This document shows positions 1-6,587 of a stretch of 15,061 nt of DNA, in pieces. The translations under genes and the position numbers were made by a program. This DNA comes from Dehalococcoidales bacterium (GTDB lineage: Bacteria > Chloroflexota > Dehalococcoidia > Dehalococcoidales > RBG-16-60-22), in NCBI GenBank assembly GCA_016783105.1, contig JADHXF010000041.1, forward strand, positions 1 to 15,061, given 5' to 3'. Position 1 is the stretch's first letter, and each line of letters starts with the position of its first letter. The notes beneath the pieces are model-generated. The model was given only the letters and a program-made list of their open reading frames with translations. It was not told the DNA's origin and did no database searches.

Positions 1-194
1 CCGTTGTCATCGCTTGACCCCCCTTTTGAGCTTATTTGCCCAGGTGAGGGCAAGCGTTCTGGTCGGGCTTTCACGTATTCAATTGTTAAGGTGCGTTTTT
101 GTGTTTCCAGTCTCATCATCACACAAAAAGCGCTTATGTTAAATATGTGGAACTAATACCTTCCATTGCACCTACGGGGGTCATGCTCAGTCGC
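1..194. other. Intergenic stretch at window edge
   Basis: No convincing reading frame is visible on either strand. The stretch holds nested short inverted repeats: CGCTTG at 11-16 with CAAGCG at 51-56, enclosing GCCC 38-41 with GGGC 48-51. A second inverted repeat at 93-133 is listed separately. It may be structured RNA, or the non-coding edge of the element whose genes follow on the minus strand. Neither can be decided from the sequence alone. Confidence 0.4.
93..133. repeat. Imperfect inverted repeat
   Basis: GCGTTTTTGTGT at 93-104 is complementary to ACACAAAAAGCGC at 121-133 apart from one extra G, leaving a loop of 16 nt. It lacks a T-run outside the stem, so it is a poor intrinsic terminator. 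It could be a protein-binding or element-end site. Confidence 0.4.
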
Positions 195-232
195 AAAAAA
201 AGAAGAGAGCCTAGAAATGGGACTCTCTTCTT
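195..232 (-). terminator. Strong intrinsic terminator
   Basis: Read on the minus strand, AAGAAGAGAG pairs perfectly with CTCTCTTCTT across a loop of about 13 nt, and a run of T follows (the A-run at 195-201 on the plus strand). It lies just past the stop codon of the 255-860 gene and ends the minus-strand cluster. Confidence 0.85.
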
Positions 233-254
233 GTCTCAAACTCAAAACTGAGTT

Positions 255-860
255 CTAAAGCGTTTGAGCCTTTCTTCTCTTGCGGGGCAAACTGCCTGGG
301 CGTCGGTATCTGAGGGGCTTTGGGCTGCGGACTTCAGGAGGATAGTTATACAAGGCTTGAAGGGGGTCTTGCCATGCCATATCCGAGGCAGCCTTGCCCT
401 TATCAGTCAGTCGATAAAAACGCCTTGGCTGTGGGACTTCGACCAACGTGCCTTTGTCGCTTTTCTCAATACGAGCACCGGGAATTCCTCCCATGCCGGA
501 TTTCTCCTCCTCACCCGTCACTGCCACCCAACCAAGCATTTTGAGATGGTGGAAGTATCTATAGAAAGAATGACTGCGCATCTTGGTAAGCCTCTTTGGT
601 ATCCTCTCCAAAGCCTCTTCAACAGACAGTTCAATGCCTTTTTCCATAGCCATAGCTACCATATCCTCAGCATACTCTCTGAAAAGAGCATTCTTATAGG
701 CATATCTGATGTCCTCTATGGCCGCTCCTCGCTCAGGGTCAATAACCGGCGAGCCAAAAGGCCCTTTACCCAGGAGGTAATCCCGAATGAATATGCCCGT
801 GTGGAAAGGTCTCAAGAACCTTCCCCGTTCTGGCTGGAGTGGAATCTGTGCTGGTGCCAT
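255..860 (-). CDS. Hypothetical protein with winged-helix-like C-terminal half
   Basis: This is a 201-residue protein that I do not recognise as a named family. The start chosen is the ATG at 858-860 because an AGGAGGG-type ribosome site lies a few bases before it; an in-frame upstream ATG at 908 lacks one. The N-terminal third is rich in Pro, Arg and Phe. Residues about 98-117 (SFYRYFHHLKMLGWVAVTGE) and about 146-163 (around FYRLTDKGKAA) resemble the recognition helix and wing of PadR/MarR-like winged-helix proteins, where YxLTxxG is common. The C-terminus is Arg/Lys-rich, which fits nucleic acid binding. It is the last gene of a four-gene minus-strand series and is followed by a terminator. 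The winged-helix reading is an inference from a short motif; the gene itself is well supported by its RBS, length and terminator. Confidence 0.7.
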   Translation of the reverse strand: MAPAQIPLQPERGRFLRPFHTGIFIRDYLLGKGPFGSPVIDPERGAAIEDIRYAYKNALFREYAEDMVAMAMEKGIELSVEEALERIPKRLTKMRSHSFYRYFHHLKMLGWVAVTGEEEKSGMGGIPGARIEKSDKGTLVEVPQPRRFYRLTDKGKAASDMAWQDPLQALYNYPPEVRSPKPLRYRRPGSLPRKRRKAQTL

Positions 861-926
861 TATTGCCCTCCTTACTTTAAATGGGGAGACCCCATAAACA
901 TTCCACATCGCAACGGGTATGTGGAC

Positions 927-1124
927 TCACCACGTCCAACTCATGTGGCATCGTCGCCTTATCTCTGCTAATCCCTTCTGTTTAGCCTTACCCCTAAACG
1001 CTTCTCCACTACCAGAATCCTTTTCCCAATGGTGACTTTCACCTTTGCAATAATCCAAAGGTTGTGGGCTATTCACCGCTGCTTTTCTCTGCCTATTTCG
1101 CCTGCGCACTGCGGTTTTTGACAC
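927..1124 (-). CDS. Small basic protein, possible degenerate zinc finger
   Basis: This 65-residue ORF would start with GTG at 1122-1124 behind a weak AAGG site. The first 17 residues are strongly basic. The middle contains CKGESHHW and then a Gly/Lys-rich stretch. Small phage-like proteins with a Cys...HHW...CxxC layout exist, but here the expected downstream CxxC pair is not present: the positions read K-A-K-Q-K-G, with only one later Cys. If it is such a protein, metal binding has probably been lost. The ORF lies in line with its neighbours on the minus strand, 66 bases before the next gene. The evidence is its position and codon pattern only, so it may be a decayed or spurious gene. Confidence 0.4.
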   Translation of the reverse strand: MSKTAVRRRNRQRKAAVNSPQPLDYCKGESHHWEKDSGSGEAFRGKAKQKGLAEIRRRCHMSWTW

Positions 1125-1156
1125 TAAGATTGCCTTTTCTGGTGGCTGCCAGGTTG

Positions 1157-1396
1157 TCAGCTAAACCACTGTTTGGTTGCCTCGGACAACCGCCTCTTCG
1201 GTTGCGGCAGGCGCATCAGCCTCTTATCAAGCTGATATTCCTTGCCACCACAGCCATTATCCGTCTCCGGATGAAGTCCAAGTTTGCCTTCCAAGTGTCG
1301 CTGCCAGCTACGGGAATACGTGAAAATGTGAGCCGTAGCCTCAGCCTCATTCCAGGTAATGACCGTCTCTTTTTCATAGCCAAAAAACACCTTCAC
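1157..1396 (-). CDS. Small hypothetical protein, phage-like cluster
   Basis: This 79-residue ORF begins with GTG at 1394-1396, inside the end of the preceding HTH gene (23 bp overlap), and has no clear ribosome site. The sequence has a plausible beta-rich core (ETVITWNEAEATAHIFTY), a middle 'HLEGKLGL' segment and a basic tail (RLPQPKRR), an arrangement I associate with short proteins of mobile elements. The function is unknown. The absent ribosome site and the overlap at a T6 run leave two options: a separate, translationally coupled gene, or the second half of a larger protein split by a frameshift from the 1374-1622 ORF. Protein-like composition makes it more than a random frame. Confidence 0.5.
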   Translation of the reverse strand: MKVFFGYEKETVITWNEAEATAHIFTYSRSWQRHLEGKLGLHPETDNGCGGKEYQLDKRLMRLPQPKRRLSEATKQWFS

Positions 1397-1622
1397 CGTG
1401 GCTTAAATGACGATATAGTGTGCGACGTGAGCACCCTAACTTAATAAGGAAATCCGTTGCGGGGGGAAGGTCTAATTGACCGGACCCGGTGTCATTGAGA
1501 GCCCTCAGAAGTGTCCATAGCAAGAGCTCACGGTCTCGTTTTTGGGCTAATGCCAATGTATTTAGCTCCTGGCAAAATCTGAGAGTTTTCGGAAGCGATA
1601 GCGTCCTAACTTTATCCGACAC
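1374..1622 (-). CDS. Short HTH protein, probably truncated
   Basis: This 82-residue ORF starts with GTG (1620-1622) ten bases after a GGAGG site. Residues 1-52 form a predicted helical, Leu-rich region. Residues about 55-73 (SRRTLYRHL preceded by a hydrophobic helix) look like a helix-turn-helix recognition helix of the phage/transposon regulator type. The frame stops only nine residues after this helix, right after a T6 run, which is short for such proteins and suggests that the C-terminal part is lost. It is the first gene of the minus-strand cluster and faces away from the truncated comM. It is likely a DNA-binding regulator or replication-associated protein of the element; no operator was found. 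Confidence 0.5.
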   Translation of the reverse strand: MSDKVRTLSLPKTLRFCQELNTLALAQKRDRELLLWTLLRALNDTGSGQLDLPPATDFLIKLGCSRRTLYRHLSHGEGVFWL

Positions 1623-1715
1623 GGTGGCCTATCCTCCGGTTCTCGGGGACGCATGAACTTTGACTGTCAGGGTCTAATCTGATAAAATCGTTTAGTTCTT
1701 TGGAAGTGAACCGAA

Positions 1716-2273
1716 TTGGATATGTTTTATTGTGTAAGACGCCCCCAGGGTACTGTGACCTTTCCGTCCAGTTTCATGCTGGTCGGTGCCATGAATCCCT
1801 GTCCCTGCGGTTACTACGGCGACCCGTTCCACAAGTGTACCTGTTCTCCGGGCCTGGTATCACGCTACCAGCGGCGTATCAGCGGCCCTTTCATCGACCG
1901 CGTGGACATTTTCATCGAGGTGCCGCATATTGACTACGAGAAGCTGACCGATGACCGCCTGGGGGAACCATCAGCAAGCGTCCAGTCCCGGGTTAACGCT
2001 GCCCGTTCCCTTCAGCTCGAGCGGTTCCGTGGCACGCGTCTCACCAGCAACGCCGATATGACGCCATCCGAGATCCGGGGGTTCTGCCAGGTGGAAGAGG
2101 CCGCCCAGGCCTTGCTGAAGGCAGCCATGAAGCAGCTTTATCTATCGGCGCGGGCGTTTCACCGCGTCCTCAAGCTGGCCCGGACTATCGCTGACCTGGA
2201 AAATTCTGGTATAATTAAAGCTCACCATGTGGCGGAGGCCATTCAGTACCGGCCGAGAAGAACGGAAATATAA
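1716..2273 (+). pseudogene. comM: 5'-truncated ComM/YifB Mg-chelatase-like ATPase
   Basis: The 185-codon frame matches the C-terminal third of the YifB/ComM family: RPQGTVTFP, FMLVGAMNPCPCGYYGD, a CTC pair, RYQRRISGPFIDRVDIFIEVP, then LSARAFHRVLKLARTIADL and HHVAEAIQYR at the end. Family members are about 500 residues long and begin with an N-terminal Lon-S5-like domain followed by Walker A and B. Those parts, more than 300 residues, are missing. Homology begins abruptly at about 1738; upstream there is a TGA stop at 1707-1709 and unrelated sequence. The formal ORF start is TTG at 1716. ComM is a branch-migration helicase used in natural transformation. Without its P-loop this fragment cannot hydrolyse ATP, so I call it a remnant. 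An assembly chimera at 1738 would be the other explanation. Confidence 0.85.
2207..2215 (+). promoter_or_regulatory. Extended -10 promoter for lipoprotein gene
   Basis: TG-G-TATAAT lies inside the 3' end of the comM fragment, about 80 bases before the lipoprotein start. No good -35 is visible at 17-18 nt. This suits a TG-dependent promoter and would explain how the lipoprotein is still expressed after comM was truncated. Confidence 0.5.
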
Positions 2274-2295
2274 GTCGCTTAACCGGGAGGAGAAA

Positions 2296-2784
2296 ATGAG
2301 GCGCTGGACTGGGAGACATTACATATCATTTATATTGATTATCATGCTTATGGCTATGGCCTTAACTGCCTCCGGCTGTCAAGACTTTGGCACTTTTCCC
2401 ACCCCCGAGCCGCCGGCGCAGGAGCAGGAAAGGCCGGTGTCGACCACCTTTATCAACTCCGGGGACAGGGCGGTAATCGCCGTCTACGAGCACCTGCTGA
2501 GCCTGGCAGAGAGCCACGAGGCAAAGGACTATCTTGCCGAGTTCTCCGCCGTCAGCGATAACTGGAGTGCCAAATCAGAGCTCTTCACAGACGGCAGCAG
2601 CGTCTGGTACGTCGCGGTTGATATGAGCACGGTAGAGAGCTGGCAGGAGAAGCCATACTGGCAGCAGGCAAGCTGGTTCGTCTATCAGGACGGTCGCGTG
2701 ATACCGTCAAATCGACTTCAGGCCAATGCCCTCAGAATTGAGTCCGACCTCCAGGAATTGAGTCCGCCGCCACCCGCGGAGTAA
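2296..2784 (+). CDS. Predicted lipoprotein of unknown function
   Basis: This is a 162-residue protein. The start is the ATG at 2296, just after a GGGAGGAG ribosome site; frames extending further upstream lie within comM. Residues 1-27 form a lipoprotein signal peptide with a basic n-region, a hydrophobic core (about 10-23) and the lipobox ASGC with Cys28 as the lipidation site. A Pro/Glu/Gln-rich linker (about 32-46) follows, then a compact Trp- and Tyr-containing domain (about 55-155) and a Pro-rich tail. No catalytic motif is visible, so it is probably a surface-anchored domain with a structural or binding role. It sits 22 bases past comM on the same strand and converges on the 2809-3072 gene. 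Confidence 0.8.
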   Translation: MRRWTGRHYISFILIIMLMAMALTASGCQDFGTFPTPEPPAQEQERPVSTTFINSGDRAVIAVYEHLLSLAESHEAKDYLAEFSAVSDNWSAKSELFTDGSSVWYVAVDMSTVESWQEKPYWQQASWFVYQDGRVIPSNRLQANALRIESDLQELSPPPPAE

Positions 2785-2786
2785 AT

Positions 2787-2800
2787 CGCCAGAGGTGGCG
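2787..2800. terminator. Short hairpin between converging genes
   Basis: CGCCA at 2787-2791 and TGGCG at 2796-2800 form a perfect 5-bp stem with a 4-base loop between two converging stop codons. No T-run follows on either side, so termination here is only suggested by position. Confidence 0.35.
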
Positions 2801-2808
2801 CTCTCACG

Positions 2809-3072
2809 CTACAAGGCCAGAAGACAGAAAATTCCGCCCGCGACCAGTAAAACTGCGCCCAGGGCGATGGCGATAACGCCGCCTATCTTAAGGGCGCCGG
2901 GCTGTGGGCGTGGTGGCCAGCGTTCCATAAATTCGCGGGTATCTCCGGGGCGCTTTGCCAGAGTGCTGTAGTATCTTTCTTCCTCCCGCTTGCCCCAGAC
3001 ATATACCAGTATGCCAATGACCAGAAACAGGCCACCAGCACCAATCAGTATTAAACAATCCCGTATTAACAT
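2809..3072 (-). CDS. Small two-helix membrane protein
   Basis: This 87-residue protein has two clear membrane segments, about residues 6-27 and 62-85. They are joined by a charged, Arg/Glu-rich loop with a Pro-rich part (WPPRPQPG). The ATG at 3070-3072 follows a GGAGGG site, and a short CTCCG/CGGAG hairpin (3084-3098) overlaps that site and may lower its access. The gene has its own promoter (3113-3141) in the gap after rplL, so it is probably not just the tail of the ribosomal operon. It occupies the place where rpoB is found in many bacteria. No family is recognised; it could be a scaffold or stress-related membrane protein. Confidence 0.75.
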   Translation of the reverse strand: MLIRDCLILIGAGGLFLVIGILVYVWGKREEERYYSTLAKRPGDTREFMERWPPRPQPGALKIGGVIAIALGAVLLVAGGIFCLLAL

Positions 3073-3112
3073 GCCCCACCACCCTCCGCAAACCGGAGTT
3101 TCATTAGTGGTT

Positions 3113-3141
3113 ACTATAGGCTATTCTGGCCTCTTTTTCAA
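3113..3141 (-). promoter_or_regulatory. Sigma70-type promoter for the two-helix membrane protein
   Basis: On the minus strand TTGAAA (3136-3141), a 17-nt spacer and TATAGT (3113-3118) each differ from consensus at one position. The expected start point is about 40 bases before the ATG at 3072. Confidence 0.65.
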
Positions 3142-3152
3142 CCAGTGAGGCC
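3128..3152 (-). terminator. Stem-loop just after rplL, weak terminator candidate
   Basis: GGCCTC (3128-3133) and GAGGCC (3147-3152) form a perfect 6-bp stem with a 13-base loop, starting five bases beyond the rplL stop. No T-run follows on the minus strand. It overlaps the next gene's promoter spacer, so it may end the ribosomal operon inefficiently. Confidence 0.35.
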
Positions 3153-3156
3153 GGGA

Positions 3157-3843
3157 TTATTTGATTTCCGCTTTGGCTCCAGCGGCTTCAAGTTTTTCCT
3201 TGACCGTCGCCGCCTCTTCCTTGTTTACGCCCTCTCGGACAGGCTTGGGGGCGCTCTCCACCAGGTCCTTGGATTCTTTCAGGCCCAGTGTAGTCACCTC
3301 GCGCACCGCTTTGATGACGGCGATCTTGTTGGCACCTACCTCGGTGAGAATGACGCTGAACTCGGTCTGCTCTTCAGCCGCGGCTTCGGCCAGTGCTCCC
3401 CCTGCGGCTGGTGCCGCCATTACGGGCGCCGCCGCCGTGACACCAAATTCGGCTTCCAGCGCCTTGACCATGTCTGCCAGCTCCATCACGGTCATCTTCT
3501 TGATTGAGTTCATTATCTCCTCAATGGCCGGAGATACCTTGACTTTCTCTTTGGCTGGTGGAACCGGCGCTGCCGCAGCCTCTTCCTTTTTCGCCTCGGG
3601 CTTTTCCTCTGCTTTTTCGGCGGGCGGTTCTTTCTTTTCCTCAGCAGCTTTTTCGGCTTTCGTTTCAACTACCTCCGCCTCTTTTTCCGCCGGTGCCTCA
3701 GCTGCTTCCGCTTCTTTTTCCGCTGGAGCCTCGGCTGCCTCCGGTACGGCCTCTGCTTCCTTTTCCGCAGCGGGCTGTTCTTTTACTTCCGCTTCAGCTT
3801 CGGTGGTTTCCGGTGTCGCTTTTGTCTCTTTCTTTTCTGCCAT
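3157..3843 (-). CDS. rplL: Ribosomal protein L7/L12 with long N-terminal extension
   Basis: The protein has 228 residues, against about 120-130 in most bacteria. The start is the ATG at 3841-3843, behind GGGAGGAT, with only one base between the rplJ stop and this codon, so translation is likely coupled. Residues about 104-228 are a normal L7/L12: the N-terminal dimerisation helices ([20 protein letters not shown]), an Ala-rich hinge, and the factor-binding C-terminal domain ([33 protein letters not shown]). Residues 1-103 are almost only Ala, Glu, Lys, Pro and Val, and include the 11-residue unit [11 protein letters not shown] twice in tandem (36-46 and 47-57). L7/L12 binds L10 as dimers and recruits EF-Tu, EF-G and other GTPases, so the extension would be present in several copies on the stalk. 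It is in frame with the good RBS at its start, so it is probably translated. Confidence 0.95.
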   Translation of the reverse strand: MAEKKETKATPETTEAEAEVKEQPAAEKEAEAVPEAAEAPAEKEAEAAEAPAEKEAEVVETKAEKAAEEKKEPPAEKAEEKPEAKKEEAAAAPVPPAKEKVKVSPAIEEIMNSIKKMTVMELADMVKALEAEFGVTAAAPVMAAPAAGGALAEAAAEEQTEFSVILTEVGANKIAVIKAVREVTTLGLKESKDLVESAPKPVREGVNKEEAATVKEKLEAAGAKAEIK

Positions 3844-3844
3844 T

Positions 3845-4369
3845 TTATCCTCCCTCAAGTTGTTTCGCTCTTGCTTGCAGTACCCCCATCAGTCCCCTCA
3901 TAGGGCTTGATAGGCTGTTGACCAAACGGTAAATAGGACTCTGTATCCCGGCCAAAATTTTAGCCAGCAGTATTTCAGTGGACGGCAACGAGGCCAGGTT
4001 TTCAATATCTGCCGGCGTGAAAATCCTGTCGTCGGCAAAGCCTCCCTTAATGGTAAGCATCGATTTCTGCGTTTTTATATAGTCGGCCAGAATCTTGGCC
4101 GGCGCCACGATGTCTCCGTAGCCGAAGGCAATCGCTACCGGCCCCTCGAAAAAGCTGACCAGCTCGCCTTTACCCGCCTTTTCCGCGGCAAATCTGGCCA
4201 GCGTGTTTTTCACCACGCGGTACCTGACCTCTGAGTTCCTGAGGCTACGTCGCAGGTCGGTCATTTCAGCCGTTGACAGTCCCCGATAGTCAGTCAGGAT
4301 ACCGATACTGCATTCCGAAAGTACCTGACTCAGTTCATCAACAACCTGTACTTTTTCTTCTCGCGGCAT
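3845..4369 (-). CDS. rplJ: Ribosomal protein L10 (stalk base)
   Basis: This 174-residue protein is of normal family length and begins [17 protein letters not shown], typical of L10. The RNA-binding N-terminal domain includes [20 protein letters not shown] and [10 protein letters not shown], followed by the FEGPVAIAF segment. The C-terminal helix that carries L7/L12 dimers is the last 30 or so residues. The ATG at 4367-4369 is preceded by AGGAGG. L10 anchors the L7/L12 stalk on 23S rRNA. The gene is separated from rplA by a 207-base gap holding its own promoter and an L10-type leader, so rplJL is probably controlled apart from rplKA by L10 binding to the leader. Confidence 0.97.
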   Translation of the reverse strand: MPREEKVQVVDELSQVLSECSIGILTDYRGLSTAEMTDLRRSLRNSEVRYRVVKNTLARFAAEKAGKGELVSFFEGPVAIAFGYGDIVAPAKILADYIKTQKSMLTIKGGFADDRIFTPADIENLASLPSTEILLAKILAGIQSPIYRLVNSLSSPMRGLMGVLQARAKQLEGG

Positions 4370-4535
4370 TTCTTAATCACCTCCTGAGTATCCTGCCTGG
4401 CCATGAAAAAATCCCTGAGCTTACTGCCCAGGGATGTTAAAACCCAGTTTATCTGGATTCTTTTCTATCCTCGGCAGGCACGCTAATTAAGCCGTTTCCG
4501 GCACCCGCTGTCTCGGGACACATTATTCAGTTGTC
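4370..4535 (-). promoter_or_regulatory. L10 (rplJ) mRNA leader
   Basis: The minus-strand leader between the mapped promoter and rplJ contains a GAGACAGC stem region, the CCUGCCGAGGAU element resembling the L10(L12)4 binding site of known rplJ leaders, and then the attenuator hairpin. CCUGCC (complement of 4463-4468) can pair alternatively with GGGCAG of the terminator's 5' arm, which would make an antiterminator. The family is known to let free L10-L12 repress its own operon. The assignment rests on motif and position, not on a covariance search. Confidence 0.7.
4406..4435 (-). terminator. Attenuator hairpin in the rplJ leader
   Basis: On the minus strand AUCCCUGGGC and GCUCAGGGAU form a 10-bp stem (one G-U pair) around a 5-base loop, followed at once by six U. 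It sits about 37 bases before the rplJ start, the typical place for an intrinsic terminator that controls read-through into rplJL. Confidence 0.8.
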
Positions 4536-4541
4536 TCGTTT

Positions 4542-4570
4542 ATTTTAACCGGTTTAAACGGAAAAGTAAA
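4542..4570 (-). promoter_or_regulatory. Promoter for rplJ-rplL
   Basis: On the minus strand TTTACT (4565-4570), 17 nt, TAAAAT (4542-4547), placed directly after the rplA stop. Transcription would begin at about 4535, giving a leader of about 165 nt. Confidence 0.6.
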
Positions 4571-4576
4571 CCATCG

Positions 4577-5290
4577 TTAATTGCTGGTGAGCTCCAGGGT
4601 CGGCTTGAGGTCAAGTTTTATTCCCGGCCCCATGGTCGTCGTCAGCACGGCTGTCCTGACGTATTGCCCCTTGGCGCCACTGGGCTTGGCCTTCATCAAC
4701 GCTTCGATGAGTGCCGCCAGATTGCCCATCAACTGCTCGTTATCAAAGCTGGCTTTGCCCAGCGGCACGTGAATGATGGCGGTGCGGTCCAGCTTGAACT
4801 CCACGCGACCTTTTCTGGAATCCTCGATAACGCGGGGCAGGTCTTCGGCAGGGACGACGGTTCCCGACTTTGGATTGGGCATCAGCCCTCTCCGTCCCAG
4901 AATCTTGCCCAGCTTGCCCACTTTGCCCATCATCTCCGGCGTGGCAATGGCGGTATCAAATTCCAGCCAGCCATCCTCAATTTTCTTGACCAGCTCATCA
5001 CCACCGGCGTAGTCGGCCCCGGCGGTTTCAGCAGCTTTGACCGCTTCCCCCTGGGCAAAGACGAGAACCCTGACTTTTTTACCCAGCCCATAGGGCAGCA
5101 GCGCCACGCCGCGAACCTGCTGTGTGGCATTGCGCGGGTCAACACCCATGCGAAGGTGCAGCTCTACGGTTTCGTCAAAGTTGGCGTGTGCCGTCTTTTT
5201 CGCCAGCTCAATTGCCTCGTCGGGGGCGTATGTCTTTGTCCTTTCGATTACCTGGACTGCTTCGTTGTATTTCTTACCGTGTTTAACCAT
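4577..5290 (-). CDS. rplA: Ribosomal protein L1
   Basis: This 237-residue protein has the normal bacterial L1 length and motifs: MVKHGKKYNEA at the start, HLRMGVDPRNATQQVRG, then the conserved GKLGKILGRRGLMPNPKSGTV loop (about 128-148), and VRTAVLTTTMGPGIKLD near the C-terminus. L1 binds 23S rRNA, forms the mobile stalk at the E site, and in many bacteria represses rplK-rplA translation. Its ATG lies one base after the rplK stop (TAA-G-ATG) with no strong ribosome site of its own, so it is expected to be translated by coupling from rplK. A separate promoter for rplJL follows its stop. Confidence 0.98.
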   Translation of the reverse strand: MVKHGKKYNEAVQVIERTKTYAPDEAIELAKKTAHANFDETVELHLRMGVDPRNATQQVRGVALLPYGLGKKVRVLVFAQGEAVKAAETAGADYAGGDELVKKIEDGWLEFDTAIATPEMMGKVGKLGKILGRRGLMPNPKSGTVVPAEDLPRVIEDSRKGRVEFKLDRTAIIHVPLGKASFDNEQLMGNLAALIEALMKAKPSGAKGQYVRTAVLTTTMGPGIKLDLKPTLELTSN

Positions 5291-5291
5291 C

Positions 5292-5717
5292 TTACTGTTC
5301 TACCTTGATTCCCATACTTCTGGCGGTGCCGGCAATGATTTTTTCCGCCTCTTCTACGCTGTTGGCGCTCAGGTCTTTGGCTTTAACCTGAGCTATCTCG
5401 CGTAACTTGTCGCGGGAAAGCGTGCCCACTTCCTCATGGGCAGCACTGCCGCTCCCCTTCTCCACACCGAGCGCTTTTTTAAGCAGGTCGGTGGCCGGGG
5501 GTGTCTTGGTGATAAAGATGAATGACCTGTCTTCAAAGACGGTAATCTCCACCGGCACAATAGAGCCGGCCTGCGAGGCGGTGCGGTCATTGTATTCCTT
5601 GCAGAACTGCATGATATTGACCCCGTGCTGACCCAGCGCCGGACCGACGGGCGGTGCCGGATTTGCCTGGCCGGCCGGAATCTGCAATTTAACTATCGCC
5701 CTGACCTTCTTCGCCAT
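5292..5717 (-). CDS. rplK: Ribosomal protein L11
   Basis: This 141-residue protein is full length. It begins [43 protein letters not shown] when read in short pieces: the [18 protein letters not shown] segment (13-30) is the L11 N-terminal domain signature that contacts the thiostrepton region of 23S rRNA. The C-terminal rRNA-binding domain (about 70-141) includes [14 protein letters not shown] and [11 protein letters not shown]. The ATG at 5715-5717 follows a GAGGAG site. It lies 18 bases after nusG and one base before rplA, in one operon. L11 is needed for the GTPase-associated centre and the stringent response. Confidence 0.98.
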   Translation of the reverse strand: MAKKVRAIVKLQIPAGQANPAPPVGPALGQHGVNIMQFCKEYNDRTASQAGSIVPVEITVFEDRSFIFITKTPPATDLLKKALGVEKGSGSAAHEEVGTLSRDKLREIAQVKAKDLSANSVEEAEKIIAGTARSMGIKVEQ

Positions 5718-5735
5718 ATTATCTCCTCAAACTAG

Positions 5736-6269
5736 CTAAAGTTTTTCCACCTGTAAAAAGTCGAGTTCCACCGGTGTTTCCTGGCCGAAAAGGGACAGCA
5801 GTACCTTGACCTTGCCCTTCTCGGTATTGATTTCATCCACCACACCCACAAAATCGATAAACGGGCCGTCGGTGACCCGGACACTCTGCCCGCGCCGGAA
5901 TCCGACCTTCACCTTGGGCGCTTCGGCTTCCATCTGCTTTAAAATCTTGCCAACCTCATCCTCCTGTAGTGGCGTTGGCTTGCCCCCACTCCCCACAAAG
6001 CCGGTAACGCCGGGGGTATTCCGCACCACACCCCAGCTCTGGTCAGTCATTTTCATCTGCACCAGGACGTAGCCGGGCAGTATTTTCTTGGTCACGGTAC
6101 GTCGCTGGCCGTTTTTCACCTCGATTTCATCCTCGGTGGGTATCACCACCTGAAGGACCTCGCTGCCCGAGTCCATGAACCGGATGCGCTGCTCGAGATT
6201 TTTCCTTACCCTTTCCTCATACCCCGAGTAGGTGTGGACGACGTACCAGTTTGCTCCATTATCCGCCAC
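5736..6269 (-). CDS. nusG: Transcription termination/antitermination factor NusG
   Basis: The protein has 177 residues. The NGN domain (about 6-115) has WYVVHTYSGYEERVRKNLEQR, then KILPGYVLVQM and VRNTPGVTGFVG, the surface that binds the RNA polymerase clamp. The KOW domain begins at about residue 123 (FRRGQSVRVTDGPFIDFVGVV) and would contact Rho or ribosomal S10. The start is GTG at 6267-6269 behind GAGG; no better ATG exists. It sits between secE and rplK in the usual bacterial order. NusG links transcription with translation and tunes pausing, so its place inside the tuf-ribosomal transcript is standard. No insertion or missing segment is seen. Confidence 0.97.
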   Translation of the reverse strand: MADNGANWYVVHTYSGYEERVRKNLEQRIRFMDSGSEVLQVVIPTEDEIEVKNGQRRTVTKKILPGYVLVQMKMTDQSWGVVRNTPGVTGFVGSGGKPTPLQEDEVGKILKQMEAEAPKVKVGFRRGQSVRVTDGPFIDFVGVVDEINTEKGKVKVLLSLFGQETPVELDFLQVEKL

Positions 6270-6342
6270 GAATTACCTCACCTGTCCTATTTGGCTTGCG
6301 TATGACGCGCTCTTCTCTGTGGTCATCGACGTAAATAAGCGT

Positions 6343-6564
6343 TTAGCGGCCGACTAAAACGTTTCCGACGAGGGCGGAAAAACCGTAGTCAATTGCCCCC
6401 AGTATCAGCCCGGCAATTACCGAAATGACCAGCACCAGAGTTGATAAATAAAGAATCTCTCGCCTGGAGAGCCAAACCACCTTTTTCAACTCGGTGATAA
6501 TCTCGCCGATGAACCTAATTCGTGAACGTCTGGTCGTTGTCGAATGATGTGCCACCGCAGGCAT
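6343..6564 (-). CDS. secE: Preprotein translocase subunit SecE
   Basis: This 73-residue protein is of the short single-helix SecE type. Residues about 17-36 hold the amphipathic helix and conserved hinge (RFIGEIITELKKVVWLSRRE), where K-K-V-x-W-x-S/P is the family signature, and residues about 38-60 form the membrane helix. SecE clamps SecY in the Sec translocon. The ATG at 6562-6564 follows a GGAGAGG site. The order rpmG, secE, nusG on one strand is the classical arrangement and confirms the call. A 73-base gap separates it from nusG, without a visible terminator. Confidence 0.95.
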   Translation of the reverse strand: MPAVAHHSTTTRRSRIRFIGEIITELKKVVWLSRREILYLSTLVLVISVIAGLILGAIDYGFSALVGNVLVGR

Positions 6565-6587
6565 CCCTACCTCTCCAGCATACCGTA

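Noticed and set aside
264..971. 235-residue plus-strand frame over the 255-860 gene
   Set aside because: The minus-strand frame has a strong ribosome site and is followed by an intrinsic terminator on that strand; the plus frame has neither.
1716..2273. Functional short Mg-chelatase-like protein
   Set aside because: Walker A and B are missing and similarity starts mid-domain; a truncated remnant is more likely.
3161..3910. 249-residue Ala/Ser/Phe-rich open frame on the plus strand opposite rplL
   Set aside because: It is a by-product of the Glu/Ala/Lys-rich coding of the rplL extension on the other strand; no ribosome site and no protein-like pattern.
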